This document shows, one piece after another, positions 36,410 to 46,835 of a stretch of DNA of 64,000 nt. This DNA comes from Ancylobacter sp. Lp-2 (GTDB lineage: Bacteria > Pseudomonadota > Alphaproteobacteria > Rhizobiales > Xanthobacteraceae). Position 1 is the stretch's first letter; each line of letters opens with the position of its first letter. The translations under genes were made by a program, and so were the position numbers. The DNA lies in NCBI RefSeq assembly GCF_020523795.1, contig NZ_JAJALI010000001.1:1-64000 (forward strand), given 5' to 3'. The notes beneath the pieces were generated by a model. The model was given only the letters and a program-made list of their open reading frames with translations. It was not told the origin of the DNA and made no database searches.

Positions 36410-37585
36410 TCAGGCCGCCTTGAACTTCTCGGCGTACTGGGTGCGCAGCTCGGCGTACCACGACGGCTCCGGCGGGCGGCTCCACAGCTTGGAGAGCGCG
36501 TCGCCCGGATAGGCCTCGGAGAAGTTCTTCTTGGCGGCCTCGGACAGGAAGGCGTCGGCGCCCTTGACCACCGGGTTGTAGCCCGAGCCATCCGCCACCT
36601 GCGCCGAGACTTCCGGCGAGTGGATGTAGTTCAGCCACTCATAGGCCTGGTCGATGTTCTTGGCGCCCTTGGTGATCGCCCAGCCGTCGACCCAGGTGAT
36701 CGCGCCTTCCTGCGGCGCCATATAGGTGACCGGCTTGCCCTGCTTCTTCAGCGACAGCGGCGGGCCGTCCCAGGTCTGGCCGATGGTGCAGCCATTCTCC
36801 ATGAAGCCGGACTTGGTGTTGTCCGAGGAATCCCAGAACTGCTTCACCTGCGCCTTGTTCTCGATCGCGTAGGCGAGGATGACGTCGTAGATCTTCTTCA
36901 TCGTCTCCTCGTCCTTGAACGCATCGAGCATGCGGTTGGACGGGAGCTTGCCGTTGGCGTCCATCCACAAGCCGATGCCGAGCAGCAGCGAGTGGGGGCG
37001 GCCCTGCATCTTGCCCTTGAACTCCGGCGCCCACAGCGTGCCGTAGCTGAGCTTGTCATAGGTCAGGCCGGGCGCGAGGTCGGTGCGCCAGGAGATTGCC
37101 TCCGAGCCCCAGCAATGCGGCACGTGGTAGAGCTTGCCGTCCCAGGTCCACACGCTGGTGGAAGCTTCCAGCATCGAGGGCAGCAGGTTGTCGAGATGCA
37201 GCTTGTTGGTGTCGAACGGCGCGAGGACGTCGAGCTCCTTGAACTGCGGGGCACGGTCGCGGGTGGGCTCGCACAGGTCGAAGCCCTCGCCGGCGGTGGC
37301 CTGCAGCTTGTTGATCTGCTCCTCGTTCTGCGAGAACGGGGTGGTCTTCACCTTGATGCCGGTCTTCTTTTCGAAGTTCGGGATCACCGGGTTGGGCAGT
37401 TCGTCGTCCCAGTTGAGCAGGCTGAGCTCGCCGGACGAGGAGAAGGCATCGCGCACCAGCCACGGGCCGGAAGCGGCCACCGCGCCGGCGCCGAGCGCGC
37501 CCTTGAGCAGGGTGCGGCGCGTGAACCCTCGCGCGGCCAGAAGGGTCAGGTTCGTCGAGTTGCGAAGGTCGGTCTGCTTCGTCAC
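36410..37585 (-). CDS. Spermidine/putrescine-type ABC substrate-binding protein
   Basis: About 391 residues from a GTG start (in-frame ATG at 37654 possible). A twin-arginine signal, FTRRTLLKGALGAGAVAASG, exports it folded. The mature domain reads ELSLLNWDDELPNPVIPNFEKKTGIKV, the PotD/PotF pattern. GAGGAC upstream supports the GTG. It is first in its operon, and the two hairpins follow. Confidence 0.88.
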   Translation of the reverse strand: MTKQTDLRNSTNLTLLAARGFTRRTLLKGALGAGAVAASGPWLVRDAFSSSGELSLLNWDDELPNPVIPNFEKKTGIKVKTTPFSQNEEQINKLQATAGEGFDLCEPTRDRAPQFKELDVLAPFDTNKLHLDNLLPSMLEASTSVWTWDGKLYHVPHCWGSEAISWRTDLAPGLTYDKLSYGTLWAPEFKGKMQGRPHSLLLGIGLWMDANGKLPSNRMLDAFKDEETMKKIYDVILAYAIENKAQVKQFWDSSDNTKSGFMENGCTIGQTWDGPPLSLKKQGKPVTYMAPQEGAITWVDGWAITKGAKNIDQAYEWLNYIHSPEVSAQVADGSGYNPVVKGADAFLSEAAKKNFSEAYPGDALSKLWSRPPEPSWYAELRTQYAEKFKAA

Positions 37586-37847
37586 GTCCTTGTCCTCGCT
37601 CTGGGCCGCCTTTCTGGCGGACTGATGCGAGGGGATCAGCAGGAAGCATGCCACAGGTCGGAGCGGCCGCGATTCGCCGCGCCGCGCCGGGGCGCGACCG
37701 CGCTCCCGACCGGAAGGTCAACCGCCGGTGGCGCTGTTTTCAGCAGATTTTCGCCCGTGCATGCACGCGGATTAAGCGCGGATTGAACAGCGGCGAAATA
37801 AATCCGGTTTCATACCCCGCCGAACCGCAAGCGGATTGAACCACGGT

Positions 37848-38870
37848 TCAACCCGGGCCGACAGCTTCGATGAGCGCGCTCGCCAGCGCGTGCAGGTCGT
37901 CGCGATGACCGGAACGGCCGGCGGGCGCGTCGGTGGCCGAGGTCATGGCGAGGGTGAGGCCGCGCTCGGGCACCACATAGAGCATCTGCCCGCCATAGCC
38001 CCAGCCATAGGCGACATCCGCGCCGCCGAGCGTGCGGCGGAACCAGCCATAGCCGTAGCCGTCGCCGGTGAAGCGCGACTGGGTGCGCACGCGCCAGCTC
38101 TCGTCGATCCAGGCCTGCGGCAGGATGCGGGTGCCGTCCACCGTCACGCCGCCGCGCCGGTAGAGTTCGCCGAAGGCCAGCAACGAGGTGGGGCGCATCG
38201 CCATCTGGTTGCCGCCGAAATAGATGCCCTGCGGGTCGCGGTCCCAGGAGGCGATGGCGAAGCCCTCCACCGGGCCGAGCCAGTCGCGCGCCAGCGCCAG
38301 TGTCGGGCGGCCGGTGGCGCGGGTGAGGATGGCGGAGAGAAGATGCGTCGAGCCGGTGGAATACAGCATCGGCCCGCCGGGCTCGGCCTCGAACGGCTCT
38401 GCGAGCGCCGCGCGCACCCAATTACCGGAGGCGATCCAGCGTCCGTAATTCGGCCCGGAGGTGCGGGCCAGCCCGGCCTGCATGGAGAGGAGGTTGCCGA
38501 CGGTGACTCGGGCGAGGCGCGGATCGGGATGGGCCGGCAAGTCGCGGACGAGCAACGGCGCGACGGGTTGGTTGACGCCTTCCAGCACGCCCTTGTCAAT
38601 GGCGACGCCGACGAGGGCCGACATCACCGATTTCGAGGCGGACTTGATGTTCGCGGGGGCATCGAGCCGGGCGCCGTTATAGGCGCGGGCGTCGGCAAGC
38701 CAGCTGTCGTGCGCGATGTGGACCGTGCGCAATGGGGTCAGCGCGGCGGCGGCATCGAGGGCGGGGGTGAAGGGGGATGGGGCGGGCGACGTGGGTGCAG
38801 GCTGCGCCGGGGCGGAGCGTGGGGTGAGGAGCAGGAACGGGGCGGCGAGCAGGAGAGTGCGGCGGTTCAT
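37848..38870 (-). CDS. Serine hydrolase of the beta-lactamase family
   Basis: 340 residues with a signal peptide (MNRRTLLLAAPFLLLTPRSAPAQ) and a Pro/Ala-rich linker. The S-x-x-K motif is SASK at 77-80 (nucleophile S77). Class C-like features follow: GNLLSMQAGL, a YSTGS box in place of Y-x-N, and YGWGYGGQM near the C-terminus. It is a periplasmic esterase/peptidase-type enzyme of unknown substrate. Classification as a true beta-lactamase is not justified. Gene stands alone. Confidence 0.85.
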   Translation of the reverse strand: MNRRTLLLAAPFLLLTPRSAPAQPAPTSPAPSPFTPALDAAAALTPLRTVHIAHDSWLADARAYNGARLDAPANIKSASKSVMSALVGVAIDKGVLEGVNQPVAPLLVRDLPAHPDPRLARVTVGNLLSMQAGLARTSGPNYGRWIASGNWVRAALAEPFEAEPGGPMLYSTGSTHLLSAILTRATGRPTLALARDWLGPVEGFAIASWDRDPQGIYFGGNQMAMRPTSLLAFGELYRRGGVTVDGTRILPQAWIDESWRVRTQSRFTGDGYGYGWFRRTLGGADVAYGWGYGGQMLYVVPERGLTLAMTSATDAPAGRSGHRDDLHALASALIEAVGPG

Positions 38871-39010
38871 GCCGGGGAGGATAGGGGGATCGGTTGGGTG
38901 GTGGAGTCACAATGGGGAGAGGGGCCACGATCGGATCGCCACGAAATTTTAGAGTTTCGCCGCTATTGATTGAGCAGAACAAAGAGGGTACGTTTTTTTG
39001 GGAGGCGATC

Positions 39011-39499
39011 ATGCCTTATGATGTTCGAGAGATTGCAAATTTCATTTTGGATTTTGTTGAAAAACGTGAAAAGAAAATCACGAACATAGATATTAATAAG
39101 ATTATATATTTTATCCATGGATGGTATTTAGCCAAAAATAATAAACCTTTGGTTTCGGCAAAGATTGAAGCTTGGGATTACGGTCCAGTATTCAGAGAAA
39201 TATATCACGAATTCAAACAACACGGCAGCGATCCCATAACATCTCGAGCACATCGACGCTCACCCATCACTGCCAGACTTGAAGAATGTACACCGAACAT
39301 TGATGCAAGTGATGAGGCATTCATATCCCCGCTGATCGAACATTATACCCGCATATCCACATACAGGTTGGTTGAACTATCTCACGCAAGTGGCGGCCCA
39401 TGGGATCAAGTGTATAATCACGACGGCGACTCAAACCCGGGAATGCGAATTTCCGACGAGCAGATAAGTGCGTACTTTAAGGAGCAGACGCGGCATTAG
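39011..39499 (+). CDS. Panacea-domain protein (DUF4065; SocA/GepA-like, putative antitoxin)
   Basis: 162 residues. The Panacea pattern is clear: VREIANFILDFVEKREKKITNIDINKIIYFIHGWYLAKNNKPLVSAKIEAWDYGPVFREIYHEFK, with the conserved YGPV block near 55, and a C-terminal helix around LVELSHASGGPWDQVYNHDG. This domain neutralises many unrelated toxins in PanAT-type systems. GGAGG lies 6 bases before the ATG. AT-rich codon use is unlike all neighbours, a sign of transfer. The gene is 11 bp upstream of its probable partner. Confidence 0.88.
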   Translation: MPYDVREIANFILDFVEKREKKITNIDINKIIYFIHGWYLAKNNKPLVSAKIEAWDYGPVFREIYHEFKQHGSDPITSRAHRRSPITARLEECTPNIDASDEAFISPLIEHYTRISTYRLVELSHASGGPWDQVYNHDGDSNPGMRISDEQISAYFKEQTRH

Positions 39500-39510
39500 A
39501 GGGTTAATAA

Positions 39511-40248
39511 ATGTCCGTTACGAAGCTTGAAAGACCGCCTTACGTCCACAACTGGGTTCGTTACAATTACGCAGATGAGGTCAAGACAACTAAGGCACTG
39601 GTAAGCTTTGTAAGGGCAATACCACAAACGACCTATGTGGCCGCTTCACCCATTGTCCGGGATAGGATAATTTTTGGCCTCGACCGGGAAACCGCAATGA
39701 TAGCGGCGATGTCGAAAGGACCTCCGAAAAGTCGCTCTCACGTAGCCAAATTGGTTTCCGCATTTTATGATTATGACCAAGGACGAAAATACTCAGGAAG
39801 CCCTTCATACGACCAATTTGTTCATCCGTTCCCTGTCAGTCGGACCATCCAAATCCCTGTCAAACCGCTGCTTATAATAGCGGAAGGCGGGCAGCTTAAG
39901 CCGCTATTTCTGTTTGGCTGGAGCACAATGCCTTTGGACACATTCCAAAGGCGACTTTTGATGACTATTGTAGAAGACACCGTATTTTCGTTGACTGACT
40001 TTCAGAATTCGGACGGTGAATTTATTTGTTTTCCGAAGAATGAACACGGCATCAGGGCGCCGGAAGTTTGGCACCGCGGTGATTATAATTCATTATCTCC
40101 GCAGGAGCTGAAGCAGAAAATTGAGATATATCTAACAGCCCTCAAAAGGGCCAAGTTGATTTTGGCAAACTCTGCTAAGATTGACAAAGACGCCCCTACG
40201 AAAGAACCGGCACATGCGGATCAATACATTCTAAAATTAGAAAAATAG
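39511..40248 (+). CDS. Unknown protein paired with Panacea gene (candidate toxin/effector)
   Basis: 245 residues, no domain I recognise. Visible features are N-terminal PPYVHNWVRYNYADEVKTTKALVSFVRAIPQTTYVAA, a mid-region VKPLLIIAEGGQLKPLFLFGWSTMPLDTFQRRLLMTIVEDTVF, and a Lys-rich C-terminus. There is one hydrophobic stretch (PLLIIAEGG..PLFLFGW) but no clear membrane helix. It is 11 bp behind the Panacea gene, with the same AT-rich composition, so the two were acquired together. A toxin role is inferred only from the pairing. Confidence 0.75.
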   Translation: MSVTKLERPPYVHNWVRYNYADEVKTTKALVSFVRAIPQTTYVAASPIVRDRIIFGLDRETAMIAAMSKGPPKSRSHVAKLVSAFYDYDQGRKYSGSPSYDQFVHPFPVSRTIQIPVKPLLIIAEGGQLKPLFLFGWSTMPLDTFQRRLLMTIVEDTVFSLTDFQNSDGEFICFPKNEHGIRAPEVWHRGDYNSLSPQELKQKIEIYLTALKRAKLILANSAKIDKDAPTKEPAHADQYILKLEK

Positions 40249-40257
40249 AGACGCCGC

Positions 40258-41442
40258 TCACCCTCCACCCAGCACCAGATCATCCCGGTGCACCATCGCG
40301 GACCTGCCCTCGAACCCGGTGATCCCGACGATCTCGTCGGATGACCGCCCCTTGATCCGTTCCGCGTGGTCGTGGTCATAGGCCACCAGCCCGCGGCCGA
40401 TCTCGGCGCCGTCAGGGCCGCGCAGCACCACCGCGTCGCCGCGGGTGAACTCGCCCTCGACCTTCTTCACCCCCGCTGGTAGCAGCGAAGAGCCGCGCCG
40501 CAGCGCCGCCACCGCTCCGGCGTCGAGATGCAGCACGCCGCGCGGCTCCAGCGAGCCGGCGATCCAGCGCTTGCGCGACGCCACCGGATTGGCCGGGGCG
40601 AGGAACCAGGTGCAGCGCGCACCGTGCTCGATGGCGCGGATCGGGTTCTTCACCTTGCCCGAGCCGATCACCATATGCGCGCCCGCCGTGGTGGCGATCT
40701 TGCCGGCCTCGATCTTGGTCTTCATGCCGCCGCGCGACAATTCGGTACCGGCGCCGCCCGCCATCGCCTCCACCTCGGCGGTGATGCGCGGCACCACCGG
40801 GATCAGCTGCGCGTTCGGGTCGTCATTGGGCGGGGCGGTGTAGAGGCCGTCAATGTCGGAGAGCAGGATCAAGAGATCGGCGCTCGCCATGCCGGCGACG
40901 CGGGCCGCCAACCGGTCATTGTCGCCGTAGCGGATCTCCGAGGTGGCGACGGTGTCGTTCTCATTGATCACCGGAACGGCCTTGAGCTCCAAGAGCTTGT
41001 GCAGCGTCGAGCGGGCGTTGAGGTAGCGGCGGCGCTCCTCGGTATCGCCGAGCGTGAGCAGGATCTGCCCGGCGGTGACGCCCTCATGCGCCAGCGCTTC
41101 CGACCAGGCGCGGGCCAGCGCGATCTGGCCGATGGCGGCGGCCGCCTGGCTCTCCTCCAGCTTCAGCGGGCGCTTGGGCATCTTGAGCAGGTTGCGGCCC
41201 AGCGCGATGGCGCCGGAGGACACCACCAGCACCTCCTTGCCAACCCGGTGCAGCGCACCGACATCCTCGGCCAGCGCGGCGAGCCAGGCATGGCGCAGCT
41301 GGCCGCGGGCGCTATCGACCAGCAGCGCGGAGCCGACCTTCACCACGATGCGGCGGAAGGAGGCGATCTGCGGCACGCCCGTCAGGCCGGCGGCGGAAGG
41401 GGTTGCGGTGGTCGAGGCGGCGGGGTTCGAATCGGCGGACAT
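40258..41442 (-). CDS. proB: Glutamate 5-kinase
   Basis: 394 residues. The amino-acid kinase domain starts at about 28 ([15 protein letters not shown]) and includes [28 protein letters not shown] and [24 protein letters not shown]-terminal PUA domain follows (about 290-370). It phosphorylates glutamate as the first step of proline synthesis. The start at 41442 leaves a short Ala/Thr/Pro-rich leader of about 25 residues. Downstream of obgE on the same strand, as in many Hyphomicrobiales. Confidence 0.96.
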   Translation of the reverse strand: MSADSNPAASTTATPSAAGLTGVPQIASFRRIVVKVGSALLVDSARGQLRHAWLAALAEDVGALHRVGKEVLVVSSGAIALGRNLLKMPKRPLKLEESQAAAAIGQIALARAWSEALAHEGVTAGQILLTLGDTEERRRYLNARSTLHKLLELKAVPVINENDTVATSEIRYGDNDRLAARVAGMASADLLILLSDIDGLYTAPPNDDPNAQLIPVVPRITAEVEAMAGGAGTELSRGGMKTKIEAGKIATTAGAHMVIGSGKVKNPIRAIEHGARCTWFLAPANPVASRKRWIAGSLEPRGVLHLDAGAVAALRRGSSLLPAGVKKVEGEFTRGDAVVLRGPDGAEIGRGLVAYDHDHAERIKGRSSDEIVGITGFEGRSAMVHRDDLVLGGG

Positions 41443-41693
41443 TGGCGGTCTCGCAGGCGGGCGATGAAAGGACGGGCTTATAGGCCAAAGCATGCCTGCC
41501 GTCTTCCCGCCATCCGGCTCCCACCCTCGCCACCCGAACCGTTCCCCAGTCGGCGGCACACGGGCAGAAACCGGATCAGCACGCTCCCGATGCGAGACCG
41601 CGCTCGATGGCAGCTCGCCGCACCTACGCCGAGGATGACGCTCGTGGAATCGGGGGAAGATGGATGCTCAGGCAGTCAGGCGGCGAGACGGCG

Positions 41694-42734
<1,041 letters not shown>

Positions 42735-42768
42735 TCAGCTCGGCGGATCAGCGCGGTTCGGAACGAGT

Positions 42769-42798
42769 CTCCCCGCTCCGGCGAACCGGAGCGGGGAG
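42769..42798 (-). terminator. 13-bp hairpin between the GNAT gene and obgE
   Basis: CTCCCCGCTCCGG (42769-42781) pairs perfectly with 42786-42798; the minus-strand loop is TTCG. It sits 40 bp upstream of obgE. Without a U-tract it may be a weak terminator, an attenuator or an mRNA boundary element. Confidence 0.55.
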
Positions 42799-42838
42799 GA
42801 TGTCATCATAGCAAATCACGACCGCGATTGCGGCGCGC

Positions 42839-43486
42839 TCAATGCGTTATTTGCACGTGCCGGGTCGCCGAGGCGGTAGCGCCCCAGGACCGCAGCGAGG
42901 CCCATAGCCGCTTTTCGAGGCGGAACCGGTCGACGGGAACCGAGGCACCGATCGCGCGCACCCGCGTCAGTCCCACGCCCGTCCACTGGAAGCCGCACTT
43001 CTCAAGCACCCGCCGCGAGGACGGATTGACCACGCGCGCCGCCGCGTTGAGCGCCGGCAGGTTGAGGTCCTCGAAGGCGTGGTCGAGCAGCGCCCGCGTC
43101 GCCTCCGTGGCATAGCCGAAACCCCAATAGGGCTCGCCCACCCAATAGCCGATCTCCGGCACCGCCTCGTCGCGCGGGGAAAAGCCGCACATGCCGATCG
43201 GGATCGGCGGGCCGAGCGGGTTGGAGCCGTCATTCTTCATGAACATCGCGAAGGTCGCGCAATCCGGCCCGACCAGCAGGTTGGCGACGAAGGCCGCGGC
43301 ATCCGCCATCCCGTAGGGATGCGGAATGTTCGACGTCATCTCGGCGATGCGCCGGTTGTCGGCGAGCTCGGCGATCCAGGCCATGTCCTCGATTCGCGGG
43401 GCGCGCAGGAAGAGGCGGCCGGTCTCGAGGACGGCGGTACTGCTCTCGGCAAGGGCGGACCCGAGGGTCGCTTCGACGATGGTCAT
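42839..43486 (-). CDS. GNAT-family N-acetyltransferase (RimJ/RimL type)
   Basis: 215 residues. ETGRLFLRAPRIEDMAWIAELADNRRIAEM begins the fold, and the acetyl-CoA loop region is GYWVGEPYWGFGYATEATRALLDHAF (variant of R/Q-x-x-G-x-G/A). VVNPSSRRVLEKCGFQ is the C-terminal signature. It acetylates an unknown N-terminal or small-molecule amine. GGAG precedes the ATG. It lies between rpmA and obgE, where a GNAT gene is common in this order. Confidence 0.9.
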   Translation of the reverse strand: MTIVEATLGSALAESSTAVLETGRLFLRAPRIEDMAWIAELADNRRIAEMTSNIPHPYGMADAAAFVANLLVGPDCATFAMFMKNDGSNPLGPPIPIGMCGFSPRDEAVPEIGYWVGEPYWGFGYATEATRALLDHAFEDLNLPALNAAARVVNPSSRRVLEKCGFQWTGVGLTRVRAIGASVPVDRFRLEKRLWASLRSWGATASATRHVQITH

Positions 43487-43573
43487 GGCTGGCTCCTGGT
43501 GCGTGGAACGACGAAGGGGAGGCGGTCTTCCTCGCCTCCCCTTCGGGCACCCGGAGCGTTGACAGTGGCTCCA

Positions 43574-43609
43574 GAAATCCTACCGGTCGGGCGAGACCGG
43601 TGGGATTTC
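43574..43609 (-). terminator. Terminator after rpmA
   Basis: A 15-bp stem (43574-43588 with 43595-43609, one G-T wobble) with 6-base loop, 18 bp past the rpmA stop on the minus strand. The A/T pairs at the stem base provide a short U-rich end. Confidence 0.7.
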
Positions 43610-43626
43610 AGGAAATCTCACCGGCT

Positions 43627-43896
43627 TTATTCGGCGGCCTCGGCGGCCGGAATCACGGATACGTAGGTTCGGTCATTGGCTTTATTGCGGAACTCGACGC
43701 GGCCTTCGACGAGGGCGAAAAGGGTATGGTCCTTGCCCATGCCGACATTGGTGCCGGGATGCCACTTGGTGCCGCGCTGACGCAGAATAATGTTGCCCGA
43801 GATGACGGCTTCGCCACCGAACTTCTTCACGCCGAGACGACGGCCGGCCGAATCACGACCGTTGCGCGAGGAACCGCCTGCTTTTTTATGAGCCAT
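43627..43896 (-). CDS. rpmA: 50S ribosomal protein L27
   Basis: 89 residues, [29 protein letters not shown]. This is the typical L27 start whose N-terminus reaches the peptidyl-transferase centre. No cleavable N-terminal extension as in Firmicutes. AGGAGAG precedes the ATG. Second gene of rplU-rpmA. Confidence 0.98.
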   Translation of the reverse strand: MAHKKAGGSSRNGRDSAGRRLGVKKFGGEAVISGNIILRQRGTKWHPGTNVGMGKDHTLFALVEGRVEFRNKANDRTYVSVIPAAEAAE

Positions 43897-43924
43897 GGTG
43901 CTCTCCTAAATCCTGCTTGCGGTC

Positions 43925-44233
43925 TCAGGCGCCAGTGATGGCGGTGATACGGACCACGGTGAAGTCCTGCCGGTGGCCGATCTTGCGGCGCGAATTCTGC
44001 CGGCGGCGCTTCTTGAACGCAATGACCTTGTCGCCACGGGTCTGCTTGACCACTTCGGCGGTGACGGAAGCACCCTCGACCAGCGGAGCGCCGACCTTCG
44101 GGGCATCGCCACCGAGCATCAGCACCGGGAAGGTGACGGTCGCGCCGTCCTCGGCTTCGATCTTGCCGAGGGTAATGACTTCATTGGCGACAACGCGATA
44201 CTGCTTGCCACCCGTCTTGATGACCGCGAACAT
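43925..44233 (-). CDS. rplU: 50S ribosomal protein L21
   Basis: 102 residues, [28 protein letters not shown] to [24 protein letters not shown], a standard L21 with the basic rRNA-binding segment. GAAAGGA precedes the start. First gene of the unit, served by the promoter at 44341-44369. Confidence 0.98.
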   Translation of the reverse strand: MFAVIKTGGKQYRVVANEVITLGKIEAEDGATVTFPVLMLGGDAPKVGAPLVEGASVTAEVVKQTRGDKVIAFKKRRRQNSRRKIGHRQDFTVVRITAITGA

Positions 44234-44340
44234 GTTATGTCCTTTCGTTCGAGCCCGGACTGCGCGCCATCAGGCACGTGACCGGCTTCTTTCGGTCGGC
44301 TACGGATCATGGCACGAACCCACTTCGCGCCAAGGCAGCG

Positions 44341-44369
44341 CCTATAGGGGCTCGGGCGGAGCGAGTCAA
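44341..44369 (-). promoter_or_regulatory. Promoter of rplU-rpmA
   Basis: The minus strand has TTGACT (44364-44369), a 17-base spacer and TATAGG (44341-44346), giving a 5' untranslated region of about 100 bases before rplU. Confidence 0.7.
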
Positions 44370-44512
44370 GGTTTTCCACCGGCTGCCGCGACCGGAAAAG
44401 AGCGAGCGGGCAGCATCGGTCGCCCTGCCGCCTGAACCTTCGACGCGCTGCGGCGTTATCCGGCCGGATGACAGCCCGGTACGGTTTTGGCTGTCGAAAC
44501 AGCGAGGACGAG

Positions 44513-44839
44513 ATGAACAGGAATCGGATCACCGGTGCGGCCCGCGATCTGGCGGATGAAGTCGGCGGCCGGCTGCGCAGCGTCGCCGGCGGCGCCCGTC
44601 GTCAGTCCGCGGCGCAATTCGACGAGCTCTATGACGACGCGGTGGCGGTCGGCCAGCGCGCACGCGGGCAGGCGGTCCATCTCGCCGACGACGCGTTCGA
44701 GCTCGGCCGCTCGGCCTATGGGCGCGGCATGCGGGAGTTGACGCACCATGCCGGCCGGCATCCGGTCGCGCTGATCCTTGCCGCCGGTATTGCCGGCGCC
44801 GCGCTCGCCTGGCTCTGCAGTTCAGCCTCGCGCCGCTGA
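44513..44839 (+). CDS. Small single-pass membrane protein (DUF883/ElaB-like)
   Basis: 108 residues. An amphipathic helical N-terminus (ARDLADEVGGRLRSVAGGARRQSAAQFDELYDDAVAVGQRARGQA) is followed by a C-terminal membrane helix (HPVALILAAGIAGAALAWLC). This architecture matches DUF883/ElaB/YqjD proteins, which tether ribosomes in E. coli; that role is not shown here. Divergent from rplU. Confidence 0.7.
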   Translation: MNRNRITGAARDLADEVGGRLRSVAGGARRQSAAQFDELYDDAVAVGQRARGQAVHLADDAFELGRSAYGRGMRELTHHAGRHPVALILAAGIAGAALAWLCSSASRR

Positions 44840-44959
44840 ACGGCGTGGATTGCCGACGGGCGGTCCACTTCGTGTCGGCACGGGTCTTGTGCCCGACCGA
44901 CTCCTCGGTTATTGAGCCTGCGCTCCACGACGCGGCGGCCGCCGTCGCGTCCCGTGCGC

Positions 44960-45050
<91 letters not shown>

Positions 45051-45282
45051 CCTATTTTAGCAACCACTTGGTTTTGCATCGCTTTTAGCGTCATCGCTGA
45101 CGTGATGTCGCCATTTCACCCCACATTTTTGATTTGCTGTCGCTGCCTTTGACATCCGAATGATGCCCTGTCGTGGGTCGACCTTGAACGGCGACGAGTC
45201 ACTGTCTCGGTGCGCCAGAAGCGGTCGTTGGGCGTCCGTCCGAAAGCCGACATCAGCCCGAAGCGTGTACCCATCAAGCCCT

Positions 45283-45723
45283 TCACAAAGAAGCCTTTCG
45301 CATGAAATGAAGACCGGGCAGCAATGCCGTGAAGCCCCACTTGGCATAGAAGGGTATCATTTCCTCCAGGCAGTACAGCTCGCGGTGCTTGATGTGGACG
45401 ATGGCGGGATCGTTCATCACGGTCTCCATCAGCAGACCGCCCAGCCCCGTATTGCGCCATGTGCTTTTGACGATGATGTCGAAGATCATCGCCTTGTAAA
45501 CACCGTCGCTCAGGACGCGGGCGAACGCGACGAGGTCGTCGCAATGCGGATCGATGAAGGCGAAGATGGGCCCGCCGGATTGCAGGATCTTCTCGACATC
45601 CGTTTTGGTGCGCCCCTTGGTCCACCACTCTGCTTGAAAGAGGCCTACCAACTGATCGACCTGCGAAGAGGTCAGGGATCGATGAAGAGCCAGTCGGCCC
45701 TTGTCATGCGAAACGGCGTTCAC
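45283..45723 (-). CDS. GNAT-family N-acetyltransferase
   Basis: 146 residues from a GTG start with GGGAGGG upstream. The acetyl-CoA loop lies in STWRNTGLGGLLMETVM (R-N-T-G-L-G pattern), preceded by VYKAMIFDIIVK. C-terminal EEMIPFYAKWGF is the usual beta-bulge segment. Substrate unknown. First gene after tRNA-Ser. The 230 bp between them contain no other gene. Confidence 0.85.
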   Translation of the reverse strand: MNAVSHDKGRLALHRSLTSSQVDQLVGLFQAEWWTKGRTKTDVEKILQSGGPIFAFIDPHCDDLVAFARVLSDGVYKAMIFDIIVKSTWRNTGLGGLLMETVMNDPAIVHIKHRELYCLEEMIPFYAKWGFTALLPGLHFMRKASL

Positions 45724-45775
45724 AGTGCCCTCCCGAAACGGACTGTCTGAAACGGAATGCGAAGTGCTGGCGTGG

Positions 45776-46813
45776 TCACGTGCCGTTTGCCGCTAGGGCC
45801 TTCAGATGAAAAAGCTTCTCTTCCGAAATCGGAACGCCGAAGCGCTCTGCATTGGCTCGGTTCCTGTACCTGCGCTCGCCGGGCAGACGTTCCTGCCCGG
45901 CGTCGAGAAGCCGGCCACACAACAGCGCGACACGCTGCGCGAACTGCGAATTTCCTCCGCGCCGGGGATCGATGACGATCAGCAATTGCCCGGCTTTTGG
46001 CGTCTGGGCTCCGACGCAATCGCCGAAATCGTTTTCGAACGAGAGCTGCCCACCGGTCAGGGCCCCCGCCATCAGCTCGACCATGAGTGCGATGGAGGAT
46101 CCCTTGTAGCCGCCAAAGGCGTTCAACGCCCCGCCGGCCAGAACCGCGTGGGGATCCGTGGAAGGGTTGCCGTCGCTGTCCACTCCCGTGCCGGGAGGAA
46201 GGGGAGTGTTCGCCAGGGCATGGAGCCTGACTTCGCCATTGGCCATCACACTTGTCGCCTGATCCACCACGAGCGGTTCGGCACCGGCGACCGGCGTCGC
46301 AAACGCCATGGGGTTCGTGCCGTAGACGGGCGATCGACCGCCATGCGGCACGACATTGGCGAGGCCGTTCACGAAGCTGATCGCCACAAGGCCCCGGCGC
46401 GCAAACGGTTCGACATCAGGCCACAGCGCGCTGAAATGATGGGAGTTGCGCGTGGCAACGATGGCGACCCCTGTGCTCTCCACGGCGCCGTCGATCGCCC
46501 TCGCGGCGGCTGCCAGGGCCGGCTGGGCAAATCCGTTCCGGGCGTCCACGCGAATGAAGGAAGGGCTGACGCCGACGATGTCCGGGACCGCCGTGCCATC
46601 GACCCACCCCGTTCTCAGCGATGCCACATAGCCGGGAATGCGGAATATGCCGTGACTGATCGCACCGTCGCGCTCGCAGCCGGCGCAGTTGGCGGCGAGA
46701 ATATCGGCGGTTGAAGGCGATGTTCCATAGCGGGAGAAAATATCGCTCAGAAGCGATTTCAGAGCGTGGAAATCCACACGGATCTCAGCGTGCTCGGCGG
46801 TCATTCCTGTCAT
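45776..46813 (-). CDS. Ldh-family NAD(P)H oxidoreductase (possible pyrroline-2-carboxylate reductase)
   Basis: 345 residues (alternative ATG 46804). Malate/L-lactate dehydrogenase superfamily: GCERDGAISHGIFRIPGYVASLRTGWVDG at the N-terminus, RNSHHFSALW around the catalytic His, and VYGTNPMAFATPVAGAEPLVVDQATS. Some members (DpkA) reduce delta1-pyrroline-2-carboxylate to L-proline. The nearby T3LHyp dehydratase-type gene makes that compound, so this role is likely but inferred. The gene ends 22 bp after the dimethylformamidase-like gene and is read with it. Confidence 0.85.
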   Translation of the reverse strand: MTGMTAEHAEIRVDFHALKSLLSDIFSRYGTSPSTADILAANCAGCERDGAISHGIFRIPGYVASLRTGWVDGTAVPDIVGVSPSFIRVDARNGFAQPALAAAARAIDGAVESTGVAIVATRNSHHFSALWPDVEPFARRGLVAISFVNGLANVVPHGGRSPVYGTNPMAFATPVAGAEPLVVDQATSVMANGEVRLHALANTPLPPGTGVDSDGNPSTDPHAVLAGGALNAFGGYKGSSIALMVELMAGALTGGQLSFENDFGDCVGAQTPKAGQLLIVIDPRRGGNSQFAQRVALLCGRLLDAGQERLPGERRYRNRANAERFGVPISEEKLFHLKALAANGT

Positions 46814-46835
46814 CGCTAATTGGACCTGGGGTTGA

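Noticed and set aside
37848-38870. Antibiotic-resistance beta-lactamase
   Set aside because: Only the general SxxK fold is evident; the second and third motifs differ from class C enzymes, so a generic serine hydrolase call is safer.
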